DNA from: Apostichopus japonicus
Lineage: Eukaryota; Echinodermata; Holothuroidea; Aspidochirotida; Stichopodidae
Length of the DNA: 64,000 nt
NCBI RefSeq assembly: GCF_037975245.1
Contig: NC_092572.1
Coordinates: forward strand, 124,001 to 188,000
Direction: 5' to 3'
Both the position numbers and the translations under genes were made by a program. The notes under the pieces are model-generated. The model was not told where the DNA came from. It did no database searches and saw only the letters and a program-made list of their open reading frames with translations. Below are positions 11,755 through 24,700 of this stretch, piece by piece (position 1 is the first letter of the stretch; each line of letters starts with the position of its first letter).

Positions 11755-13704
11755 CAGACACTAAATCCAGTGAGTAACCAGTGTACAAGACCCATGTTAT
11801 AACTTAGCCTGCTTTACTGCCACTCATTGTGTGAACTTAGTACATGCACTAAATCCAGTAAGTAACCAGTGTACAAGACCCATGTTATAACTTAGCCTGC
11901 TTTACTGCCACTCATTGTGTGAACTTAGTACAGACACTAAATCCAGTAAGTAACCAGTGTACAAGACCCATGTTAAAACTTAGCCTGCTTTACTGCCACT
12001 CATTGTGTGAACTTAGTACAGACACTAAATCCAGTAAGTAACCAGTGTACAAGACCCATGTTATAACTTAGCCTGCTTTACTGCCACTCATTGTGTGAAC
12101 TTAGTACAGACACTAAATCCAGTAAGTAACCAGTGTACAAGACCCATGTTAAAACTTAGCCTGCTTTACTGCCACTCATTGTGTGAACTTAGTACAGACA
12201 CTAAATCCAGTAAGTAACCAGTGTACAAGACCCATGTTATAACTTAGCCTGCTTTACTGCCACTCATTGTGTGAACTTAGTACATGCACTAAATCCAGTA
12301 AGTAACCAGTGTACAACACTCATGTTATAACTTAGCCTGCTTTACTGCCACTCATTGTGTGAACTTAGTACAGACACTAAATCCAGTAAGTAACCAGTGT
12401 ACAAGACCCATGTTATAACTTAGCCTGCTTTACTGCCACTCATTGTGTGAACTTAGTACAGACACTAAATCCAGTAAGTAACCAGTGTACAACACTCATG
12501 TTATAACTAGGCCTGCTTGACTGCCACTCATTGTAAACTTAGTACAGGCACTAAATCCAGTAAGTAACCAGTGTACAAGACCCATGTTATGACTTAGCCT
12601 GCTTTACTGCCACTCATTGTGTGAACTTAGTACAGACACTAAATCCAGTAAGTAACCAGTGTACAAGACCCATGTTATAACTTAGCCTGCTTTACTGCCA
12701 CTCATTGTGTGAACTTAGTACAGACACTAAATCCAGTAAGTAACCAGTGTACAACACTCATGTTATAACTAGGCCTGCTTGACTACCACTCATTGTAAAC
12801 TTAGTACAGGCACTAAATCCAGTAAGTAACCAGTGTACAAGACCCATGTTATAACTTAGCCTGCTTTACTGCCACTCATTGTGTGAACTTAGTACAGACA
12901 CTAAATCCAGTAAGTAACCAGTGTACAAGACCTATGTTATAACTTAGCCTGCTTTACTGCCACTCATTGTGTGAACTTAGTACAGACACTAAATCCAGTA
13001 AGTAACCAGTGTACAAGACCCATGTTATAACTTAGCCTGCTTTACTGCCACTCATTGTGTGAACTTAGTACAGACACTAAATCCAGTAAGTAACCAGTCC
13101 AGTGAGTAACCAGTGTACAAGACCCATGTTATAAGTTAGCCTGCTTTACTGCCACTCATTGTGTGAACTTAGTACATGCACTAAATCCAGTAAGTAACCA
13201 GTGTACAAGACCCATGTTATAACTTAGCCTGCTTTACTGCCACTCATTGTGTGAACTTAGTACAGGCACTAAATCCATTAAGTAACCAGTGTACAACACT
13301 CATGTTATAACTTAGCCTGCTTTACTGCCACTCATTGTAAACTTAGTACAGACACTAAATCCAGTAAGTAACCAGTGTACAAGACCCATGTTATAACTTA
13401 GCCTGCTTACTGCCACTCATTGTGTGAACTTAGTACAGACACTTAATCCAGTAAGTAACCAGTGTACAAGACCCATGTCATAACTTAGCCTGCTTTACTG
13501 CCACTCATTGTGTGAACTTAGTACAGGCACTAAATCCAGTAAGTAACCAGTGTACAACACTCATGTTATAACTTAGCCTGCTTTACTGCCACACATTGTA
13601 AACTTAGTACAGAAACTAAATCCAGTAAGTAACCAGTGTACAAGACCCATGTTATAACTTAGCCTGTTTTACTGCCACTCATTGTAAACTTAGTACAGAC
13701 ACTA
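11755..13704. repeat. 88-bp tandem array, about 22 copies
   Basis: Unit: GTGAACTTAGTACAGACACT, AAATCCAGTAAGTAACCAGT, GTACAAGACCCATGTTATAA, CTGCCACTCATTGT. A shorter variant lacks GTG before AACTTAG. A local slip (13085-13115) doubles the CCAGT-AGTAACCAG segment. It passes directly into the 95-bp array. Confidence 0.95.
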
Positions 13705-14808
13705 AATCTGGGTTAATCTAACAGCTATGTCCTTTCTGTCCAGGATTACATAATCAAATGCAAGATTAAATCAGGCTTAATACACATGGAAGCAAAGTGA
13801 ATCTGGGTTAATCTAACAGCTATGTCATTACTGTCCAGGATTACATAATCAAATGCAAGATTAAATCAGGCTTAATACACATGGAAGCAAAGTGAATCTG
13901 GGTTAATCTAACAGCTATGTCATTACTGTCCAGGATTACATAATCAAATGCAAGATTAAATCAGGCTTAATACACATGGAAGCAAAGTGAATCTGGGTTA
14001 ATCTAACAGCTATGTCATTACTGTCCAGGATTACATAATCAAATGCAAGATTAAATCAGGCTTAATACACATGGAAGCAAAGTGAATCTGGGTTAATCTA
14101 ACAGCTATGTCATTACTGTCCAGGATTACATAATCAAATGCAAGATTAAGTCAGGCTTAATACACATGGAAGCAAAGTGAATCTGGGTTAATCTAACAGC
14201 TATGTCCTTTCTGTCCAGGATTACATAATCAAATGCAAGATTAAATCAGGCTTAATACATATGGAAGCAAAAAGAATCTGGGTTAATCTAACAGCTATGT
14301 CCTTTCTGTCCAGGATTACATAATCAAATGCAAGATTAAGTCAGGCTTGATACACATGGAAGCAAAGTGAATCTGGGTTAATCTAACAGCTATGTCATTA
14401 CTGTCCAGGATTACATAATCAAATGCAAGATTAAATCAGGCTTAATACACATGGAAGCAAAGTGAATCTGGGTTAATCTAACAGCTATGTCCTTTCTGTC
14501 CAGGATTACATAATCAAATGCAAGATCAAATCAGGCTTAATACATATGGAAGCAAAGTGAATCTGGGTTAATCTAACAGCTATGTCATTACTGTCCAGGA
14601 TTACATAATCAAAAGCAAGATTATATCAGGCTTAATACACATGGAAGCAAAGTGAATCTGGGTTAATCTAACAGCTATGTCCTTTCTGTCCAGGATTACA
14701 TAATCAAATGCAAGATTAAATCAGGCTTAATACACATGAAAGCAAAGTGAATCTGGGTTAATCTAACAGCTATGTCCTTTCTGTCCAGGATTACATAATC
14801 AAATGCAA
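13705..14808. repeat. 95-bp tandem array, about 11.6 copies
   Basis: Unit: AATCTGGGTTAATCTAACAG, CTATGTC, then CCTTT or ATTA, CTGTCCAGGATTACATAATC, AAATGCAAGATTAAATCAGG, CTTAATACACATGGAAGC. Copies start at 13705, 13800, 13895 and so on. Two variants (CCTTTCTG and CATTACTG) are interspersed. Confidence 0.95.
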
Positions 14809-15636
14809 TATTTTACCACTCTTTATATAGTATTATAATAGTTACTCCATTGTGTGTTTCCGATGCGAATAGTTAGCAATAACTTTGGCAAACAAAATTC
14901 AAATTATTGGCAGTAATGCTTTTGAAGAAAATAATAAATATTGGATCAAAACAAATTCAGAGAAGATATACATCCTCATCACAAAGCATTTAAAGGATCT
15001 TTCAACTCAATGTCAGACTTGCTTAATAAAAAACATAACTCTTGTTTAAGTACTAAAGTAAAACAGTTTTTTGTTTCACTCATTGTACTAATTACCTGAA
15101 ATGCTTTTGATTTTATCAAAAGTGAAACTAAATTCTTTTCTTATCTTTTATCCTAGCTGCAGACACAAACATGTTTTGTAGAATCCTGCTAACTTGTAAT
15201 TGTCAAACAACTATTTATAGATGTTTGGTTGTGTTCTACTGAAAAGGCTGTGAACCAAAGACCTATTGCTATATGATCGTTTCTAAAATAGAGCTTTTCA
15301 ACTCTAAAGGGTTTGATGTGGCTTTCAGATGTGTCAATAACCTTGTCTTGTAGATTTCAGTTTAAACACAAGAGCATCACAAAATGTACCTTTGTTTTAC
15401 TACAAACAACTCTTGCAATGCTGTTAAATGACAGCACATTACTTCATGACATAAACATGATACAAGGATGTTGTTTCTAAAATCCTACACGATCACATAA
15501 TAATTTAAGTCTAATAAATTACTAGTTACACTTATTGGAACAAGTGAGAGAGAGTTTATTATATAGTTGCATCTTGTAGATGTTCATAAAGATCTCACAT
15601 TGGTAACATTTTCTAGAACAAAGAAGGTTGACTCAC
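14809..15636. other. non-repetitive sequence downstream (minus strand) of the last SIDT exon seen
   Basis: On the minus strand this should be intron following the exon at 15637-15773, whose end carries a good GTGAGT donor. I read it for the next SIDT exon and found none. Confidence 0.5.
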
Positions 15637-15773
15637 CACTCCAAGCATGCCAAGAAAGACAATCAGCGCCAAGACAAAGAACACCCGATAAGACTCTGGG
15701 TTGATATCAGGATGTCGTTGTTGGTAGAGTTTCAGCACACACAGACAAGCAATCATGTACATGAATGATGTAT
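15637..15773 (-). CDS. SIDT exon: CREST Asp and following two membrane helices
   Basis: 137 nt: two bases completing a split Asp codon (G|AT) and 45 codons. It starts [17 protein letters not shown], then the loop [10 protein letters not shown], then a second hydrophobic run ([16 protein letters not shown]). The acceptor ends TTATAAAG, which is weak. The donor is GTGAGT (plus strand 15631-15636), phase 0. This is the last SIDT exon I can find, and the protein should continue for several more helices. Confidence 0.9.
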
Positions 15774-18700
15774 CTTTATAAGGATAAACACAAAAAATCT
15801 TTAATTAACCAACATGTAGTTTTTTCAGTAAATGATGTTAATATTTATTTCTGTAATAACTGATGTAACATTAACTTTCCTAGTGAAATTATTAGATAGC
15901 ACCAGTACATTGTACATTGGCAACAAAGTGCTAAGTTTTGAAAGGTGAGTGGGTTTAAACACCAACTATTAGTGATGTTTACACATTTTTTGCCATTGTA
16001 ATACTTCCATCAATAGCTACTATTTACACCAACCCACCCTTCTTTTATTCTCTGGCCACATATCAACATACACAGCCAATAAGTTATGAGAAGAACCGCC
16101 ATCAATAGCAACCATTATGTATTGATTGAGTGCACCTAATATAGTAGTGTTTGGGTGGAGTGCTAGTATACCTAGGCCTATGCAGGTGCGTATCCAGGGG
16201 GGGCGTTGGGGGCGCGCGCCCCCCGGGTAAGGAAAAGAGGAGAGAAAAAAAGAGAAGAAAAAGGGAAAAGGAGGGGGAAAAAAGAAAAGGAGGAGAGGAA
16301 GGAAGGGAAAAGAAAAAGAAAAAAGAGAGAAAAAGGAAAAAAGGAGGGAGTAGAAGATAGCCAAGACCTCGGGAAGAGAAAGAGGAACAGTCATAGTTAA
16401 AGCGCTGATCCCTATAATATACACAGGGTATAGCCAGTGACAGATCAAGGATTACGGAGGGGGTGTGCGCCTCACCCTACCCCTTACACCGACAACTCCA
16501 TTTTTGACGTTTCCATTTTCCTCTCTCACTATCTATATAAATACTATATATGGTCTATCATAACACGTGTGTGTGTATATGGACGCCTTAAACAATTGTA
16601 CAATTGTGCTATATGGAACCAACTGTGGCTGGTCTTGAACTCGACCGAGTCGTCGGGGTACATGACGCATTTCGGGAAGGGGGCGACCGCCCCCCCCCCC
16701 GAGCAAATTTTCTTTATGACATCGCTAGTAATTTCAAAATAGACAATGCTTAGATGCAACTTACAAGGCCTGGGAAGTGTCATTTCCAGCGATCTGGGAG
16801 GCATTTTCGGCCAAAATTTTTCTTGTACGCTTCACGCCAACTCATAGTGGCGCTTCGCTTAGATAGTTTGCCTACAGGCTTCGCCCCTCCCTTGGCAATT
16901 ACTCGCTACACGCCTGTTCGAATTTGTAAAGCAAAGAGCAGATATAACATCATATCAGTGAGCATTGAAATGCATGTTCCACGATGAACAGCCTCAAAAA
17001 CTGTCTATGTGTGTAGTTAAAGGCGTAGGAGCCCAATTGGATTTGGGGGCTGTAATGACTTGCCCGAAAAAAAAGCCAAAATTATTCGCGCGCGAAGCGC
17101 GCGTTCAACATATCAATGCCAATATCATATAAGCAAGCATCGCTCATTACAGTGCATGGCATCGTGTACCGCACGGTCCGTGAAAGTTGCCATTATACCA
17201 CTGGATGCTATGTAAACAACAAAATGTCTTATGTAGATGGAGAAAAATCATACAGATCCATTTATGTCAAAACTCTCTTTTACAGTAGTAATGTCGGCCA
17301 AGCTTACAACTTTATTTTAATTACCAAGGAGATCATTTTTAAGCTATTCATTGCTATTTATTTTTCTTTCAGTAGGTGCCCGAAAAAGATGGGGAAAAAT
17401 TTGGTTGCGGGGGGGGGGGGAGGGGGGCTGCAGCCACCGCCTCCTACGGGACCTACGCCTATGTGTGTAGTGTTCGGTTTCGATATACCTGATATCGGAA
17501 ATATCTGCTATTTTTCATTTCCTTCAACCAAGTTTTATAATAGCCATTATAAGAGGTTACAATATTTCTACACCAATAAATTAACTGTGTCGGAATTTTC
17601 CAAAATTTCCTCACCAACATTCTTCATCATACTTTCCTCTACTCGTGCAACTTTGACCTATCTGTTAGGGGTTCAAGGAGGTGTTTCTATATTGCTTGTC
17701 CATAGATTGAATTTTGTGCAACATTATGGGTATGTTTTGAAGTGATTTTATTCACGAGAAATCTGAATTTTCAAATTCTCAACAAATAATGGGCTTAAAA
17801 CCTTGAAAAGTGGGGCTTTCGGATATTGTGGGCCGTGACGTAGAATCACCTACAAAAGCAATGATCCATATATGCAATAAGGTCGAACATGATGTGTGAC
17901 TTGTGACAATCTTCAAAAAGGTTATATGGATGGAAAAAAACTTTTGGGAAATACTTGGTTCTCAGGCAAAAGTGTACATCTGGTTGGTCATTTTCAAGCC
18001 CGAGAAGTGCTATTTCCGGTGATCTGGGGGGTATCAAAACCAGAAATTTCCTTGTACGCTGCGCGCCAACCGATGGTGGCGCTCCGCTTAGATAGTAATT
18101 CGCGCCCCCCGGGTTAGAAAATCCTGGATACGCACCTGCTATGTATGTTATAAATTGATTGAGTGCACCAAATATAGTAGTGTTTGGGTGGAGTGCTAGT
18201 ATACCTAGGCCTATGTATGTTATATATTGATTGAGTGCACCTAATATAGTAGCGTTTGGGTGGAGTACTAGTATACCTTGGCCTATCTGTGCTATTTATT
18301 GATTGAATATACACCTAATATAGTAATGTTTGGGTGGAGTGCTAGTATATCTAGGCCTATGTGTGCTATATATTGATTGAATATACACCTAATATAGTAA
18401 TGTTTGGGTGGAGTGCTAGTATATCTAGGCCTATGTGTGCTATATATTGATTGAATATACACCTAATATAGTAATGTTTGGGTGGAGTGCTAGTATACCT
18501 AGGCCTAGGCCTATGTGTGCTATATATTGATTGAATATACACCTAATATAGTAATGTTTGGGCGGAGTACTAGTATATCTAGGCCTATGTGTGCTATATA
18601 TTGATTGAATATACACCTAATATAGTAATGTTTGGGCGGAGTACTAGTATATCTAGGCCTATGTGTGCTATTTATTGATTGAATATACACCTAATATAGT

Positions 18701-21700
18701 AATGTTTGGGTGGAGTGCTAGTATATCTAGGCCTATGTGTGCTATATATTGATTGAGTACACCTAATATAGTAATGTTTGGGTGGAGTGCTAGTATACCT
18801 AGGCCTATCTGTGCTATATATTGATTGAATATACACCTAATATAGTAATGTTTGGATGAAGTGCTAGTATACCTAGGCCTTTGTGTGCTATATATTGATT
18901 GAATATACACCTAATATAGTAATGTTTGGGCGGAGTACTAGTATACCTAGGCCTATCTGTGCTATATATTGATTGAATATACACCTAATATAGTAATGTT
19001 TGGGTGGAGTACTAGTATATCTAGGCCTATGTGTGCTATATATTGATTGAATATACACCTAATATAGTAATGTTTGGGTGGAGTGCTAGTATACCTAGGC
19101 CTAGGCCTATGTGTGCTATATATTGATTGAATATACACCTAATATAGTAATGTTTGGGCGGAGTACTAGTATATCTAGGCCTATGTGTGCTATATATTGA
19201 TTGAATATACACCTAATATAGTAATGTTTGGGCGGAGTACTAGTATATCTAGGCCTATGTGTGCTATATATTGATTGAATATACACCTAATATAGTAATG
19301 TTTGGGTGGAGTGCTAGTATATCTAGGCCTATGTGTGCTATATATTGATTGAGTACACCTAATATAGTAATGTTTGGGTGGAGTGCTAGTATACCTAGGC
19401 CTATCTGTGCTATATATTGATTGAATATACACCTAATATAGTAATGTTTGGGTGGAGTGCTAGTATACCTAGGCCTTTGTGTGCTATATATTGATTGAAT
19501 ATACACCTAATATAGTAATGTTTGGGCGGAGTACTAGTATACCTAGGCCTATCTGTGCTATATATTGATTGAATATACACCTAATATAGTAATGTTTGGG
19601 TGGAGTACTAGTATATCTAGGCCTATGTGTGCTATATATTGATTGAATATACACCTAATATAGTAATGTTTGGGTGGAGTGCTAGTATATCTAGGCCTAT
19701 GTGTGCTATATATTGATTGAATATACACCTAATATAGTAATGTTTGGGTGGAGTACTAGTATATCTAGGCCTATGTGTGCTATATATTGATTGAATATAC
19801 ACCTAATATAGTAATGTTTGGGCGGAGTACTAGTATATCTAGGCCTATCTGTGCTATATATTGATTGAATATACACCTAATATAGTAATGTTTGGGTGGA
19901 GTGCTAGTATACCTAGGCCTATGTGTGCTATATATTGATTGAATATACACCTAATATAGTAATGTTTGGGTGGAGTACTAGTATATCTAGGCCTATGTGT
20001 GCTATATATTGATTGAATATACACCTAATATAGTAATGTTTGGGTGGAGTGCTAGTATATCTAGGCCTATGTGTGCTATATATTGATTGAATATACACCT
20101 TTTATAGTAATGTTTGGGCGGAGTACTAGTATATCTAGGCCTTTGTGTGCTATATATTGATTGAATATACACCTAATATAGTAATGTTTGGGTGGAGTAC
20201 TAGTATATCTAGGCCTATCTGTGCTATATATTGACTGAATATACACCTAATATAGTAATGTTTGGGTGGAGTACTAGTATATCTAGGCCTATGTGTGCTA
20301 TATATTGATTGAATATACACCTAATATAGTAATGTTTGGGTGGAGTGCTAGTATATCTAGGCCTATGTGTGCTATATATTGATTGAATATACACCTAATA
20401 TAGTAATGTTTGGGTGGAGTGCTAGTATATCTAGGCCTATGTGTGCTATATATTGATTGAATATACACCTAATATAGTAATGTTTGGGTGGAGTGCTAGA
20501 ATACCTAGGCCTATGTGTGCTATATATTGATTGAATATACACCTAATATAGTAATGTTTGGGTGGAGTGCTAGTATACCTAGGCCTATGTGTGCTATATA
20601 TTGATTGAATATACAACTAATATAGTAATGTTTGGGTGGAGTGCTAGTATATCTAGGCCTATGTGTGCTATTTATTGATTGAATATACACCTAATACAGT
20701 AATGTTTGGGTGGAGTGCTAGTATATCTAGGCCTATCTGTGCTATATATTGATTGAATATACACCTAATATAGTAATGTTTGGGTGGAGTGCTAGTATAT
20801 CTAGGCCTATGTGTGCTATATATTGATTGAGTACACCTAATATAGTAATGTTTGGGCGGAGTACTAGTATATCTAGGCCTATGTGTGCTATATATTGATT
20901 GGATATACACCTAATATAGTAATGTTTGGGCGGAGTACTAGTATATCTAGGCCTATGTGTGCTATATATTGATTGAATATACACCTAATATAGTAATGTT
21001 TGGGTGGAGTACTAGTATACCTAGGCCTATCTGTGCTATATATTGATTGAATATACACCTAATATAGTAATGTTTGGGTGGAGTGCTAGTATATCTAGGC
21101 CTATGCATACTATATATTGATTGAATATACACCTAATATAGTAATGTTTGGGTGGAGTGCTAGTATACCTAGGCCTATGTGTGCTATATATTGATTGAAT
21201 ATACACCTAATGTAGTAATGTTTGGGTGGAGTGCTAGTATACCTAGGCCTATGTGTGCTATATATTGATTGAATATACACCTAATATAGTAATGTTTGGG
21301 TGGAGTGCTAGTATACCTAGGCCTATCTGTGCTATATATTGATTGAATATACACCTAATATAGTAATGTTTGGGTGGAGTGCTAGTATATCTAGGCCTAT
21401 GTGTGCTATATATTGATTGAGTACACCTAATATAGTAATGTTTGGGCGGAGTACTAGTATATCTAGGCCTATGTGTGCTATATATTGATTGGATATACAC
21501 CTTTTATAGTAATGTTTGGGCGGAGTACTAGTATATCTAGGCCTATGTGTGCTATATATTGATTGAATATACACCTAATATAGTAATGTTTGGGTGGAGT
21601 ACTAGTATATCTAGGCCTATGCGTGCTATATATTGATTGAATATTCACCTAATATAGTAATGTTTGGGTGGAGTGCTAGTATATCTAGGCCTATGCATAC

Positions 21701-24700
21701 TATTTATTGATTGAATATACACCTAATATAGTAATGTTTGGGTGGAGTACTAGTATATCTAGGCCTCTGTGCTATATATTGATTGAATATACACCTAATA
21801 TAGTAATGTTTGGGTGGAGTGCTAGTATATCTAGGCCTATGTGTGCTATATATTGATTGTATATACACCTAATATAGTAATGTTTGGGTGGAGTGCTAGT
21901 ATACCTAGGCCTATCTGTGCTATATATTGATTGAATATACACCTTATATAGTAATGTTTGGGCGGAGTGCTAGTATACCTAGGCCTATCTGTGCTATATA
22001 TTGATTGAATATACACCTAATATAGTAATGTTTGGGCGGAGTACTAGTATATCTAGGCCTTTGTGTGCTATATATTGATTAAATATACACCTAATATAGT
22101 AATGTTTGGGCGGAGTACTAGTATATCTAGGCCTATGTGTGCTATATATTGATTGAATATACACCTAATATAGTAATGTTTGGGCGGAGTGCTAGTATAT
22201 CTAGGCCTATGTGTGCTATATATTGATTGAATATACACCTAATATAGTAATGTTTGGGTGGAGTACTAGTATATCTAGGCCTATGTGTGCTATATATTGA
22301 TTGAATATACACCTAATATAGTAATGTTTGGGTGGAGTGCTAGTATATCTAGGCCTATGTGTGCTATATATTGATTGAGTAAACCTAATATAGTAATGTT
22401 TGGGTGGAGTACTAGTATACCTAGGCCTATGTGTGCTATATATTGATTGAATATACACCTAATATAGTAATGTTTGGGTGGAGTGCTAGTATATCTAGGC
22501 CTATGTGTGCTATATATTGATTGAGTAAACCTAATATAGTAATGTTTGGGCGGAGTGCTAGTATATCTAGGCCTATGTGTGCTATATATTGATTGAATAT
22601 ACACCTAATATAGTAATGTTTGGGTGGAGTGCTAGTATATCTAGGCCTATGTGTGCTATATATTGATTGAGTAAACCTAATATAGTAATGTTTGGGTGGA
22701 GTGCTAGTATACCTAGGCCTATGTGTGCTATATATTGATTGAATATACACCTAATATAGTAATGTTTGGGCGGAGTACTAGTATATCTAGGCCTTTGTGT
22801 GCTATATATTGATTGAATATACACCTAATATAGTAATGTTTGGGTGGAGTGCTAGTATATCTAGGCCTATGTGTGTTATATATTGATTAAATATATACAC
22901 CTAATATAGTAATGTTTGGGTGGAGTACTAGTATATCTAGGCCTATGTGTGCTATATATTGATAGAATATACACCTAATATAGTAATGTTTGGGTGGAGT
23001 ACTAGTATATCTAGGCCTATGTGTGCTATATATTGATTGAATATACACCTAAAATAGTAATGTTTGGGTGGAGTGCTAGTATATCTAGGCCTATGTGTGC
23101 TATATATTGATTGAATATACACCTAATATAGTAATGTTTGGGTGGAGTGCTAGTATACCTAGGCCTATCTGTGCTATATATTGATTGAATATACACCTAA
23201 TAAAGTAATGTTTGGGTGGAGTGCTAGTATACCTAGGCCTATGTGTGCTATATATTGATTGAATATACACCTAATATAGTAATGTTTGGGTGGAGTGCTA
23301 GTATATCTAGGCCTATGTGTGCTATATATTGATTGAATATACACCTAATATAGTAATGTTTGGGTGGAGTGCTAGTATATCTATGCCTATGTGTGCTATA
23401 TATTGATTGAGTAAACCTAATATAGTAATGTTTGGGTGGAGTACTAGTATACCTAGGCCTATCTGTGCTATATATTGATTGAATATACACCTAATAAAGT
23501 AATGTTTGGGTGGAGTGCTAGTATACCTAGGCCTATCTGTGCTATATATTGATTGAATATACACCTAATATAGTAATGTTTGGGTGGAGTGCTAGTATAC
23601 CTAGGCCTATCTGTGCTATATATTGATTGAATATACACCTAATATAGTAATGTTTGGGTGGAGTGCTAGTATATCTAGGCCTATGTGTGCTATATATTGA
23701 TTGAATATACACCTAATATAGTAATGTTTGGGTGGAGTGCTAGTATATCTAGGCCTATGTGTGCTATATATTGATTGAATATACACCTAATATAGTAATG
23801 TTTGGGTGGAGTGCTAGTATACCTAGGCCTATCTGTGCTATATATTGATTGAATATACACCTAATATAGTAATGTTTGGGTGGAGTGCTAGTATATCTAG
23901 GCCTATGTGTGCTATATATTGATTGAATATACACCTAATATAGTAATGTTTGGGTGGAGTGCTAGTATATCTAGGCCTATGTGTGCTATATATTGATTGA
24001 ATATACACCTAATATAGTAATGTTTGGGTGGAGTGCTAGTATACCTAGGCCTATGTGTGCTATATATTGATTGAATATACACCTAATATAGAAATGTTTG
24101 GGCGGAGTGCTAGTATACCTATAGGCCTATGTGTGCTATATATTGATTGAATATACACCTAATATAGTAATGTTTGGGTGGAGTGCTAGTATATCTAGGC
24201 CTATCTGTGCTATATAGTGATTGAATATACACCTAATATAGAAATGTTTGGGTGGAGTGCTAGTATATCTAGGCCTATGTGTGCTATATATTGATTGAAT
24301 ATACACCTAATATAGTAATGTTTGGGTGGAGTGCTAGTATATCTAGGCCTATCTGTGCTATATATTGATTGAATATACACCTAATATAGTAATGTTTGGG
24401 TGGAGTACTAGTATATCTAGGCCTATCTGTGCTATATATTGATTGAATATACACCTAATATAGAAATGTTTGGGTGGAGTACTAGTATATCTAGGCCTAT
24501 GTGTGCTATATATTGATTGAATATACACCTAATATAGTAATGTTTGGGTGGAGTACTAGTATATCTAGGCCTATGTGTGCTATTTATTGATTGAATATAC
24601 ACCTAATATAGTAATGTTTGGGTGGAGTACTAGTATACCTAGGCCTATGTGTGCTATTTATTGATTGAATATACACCTAATATAGTAATGTTTGGGTGGA

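Larger units (their letters stand above)
16183..18138. mobile_element. non-autonomous TIR DNA transposon, 1956 bp, with nested insertions
   Basis: The left end is CAGGTGCGTATCCAGG and the right end is its inverted complement CCTGGATACGCACCTG. Both ends sit inside the 74-bp satellite, with CTATG immediately outside each end, a probable 5-bp target duplication. If the TIR starts one base further out, the duplication is TAT. The ends carry GGGCG/CGCCCCCCGGG stretches. CAGG-type termini recall hAT-like elements, but that superfamily usually leaves 8 bp, so the class is open. No transposase frame is present. A subterminal block (GTGGCGCT-CGCTTAGATAG) occurs at about 16760-16870 and again at 17985-18100, which suggests that related elements inserted into each other. 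Confidence 0.75.

Noticed and set aside
16020-16448. 142-codon minus-strand frame with Phe/Leu/Ser runs
   Set aside because: It is the complement of the purine tract and transposon end. Low complexity and crossing the element boundary.
17116-17745. 209-codon plus-strand frame in the DNA transposon nest, considered as a transposase
   Set aside because: It crosses a poly(G) run and an element boundary, and contains no DDE or zinc-finger pattern.
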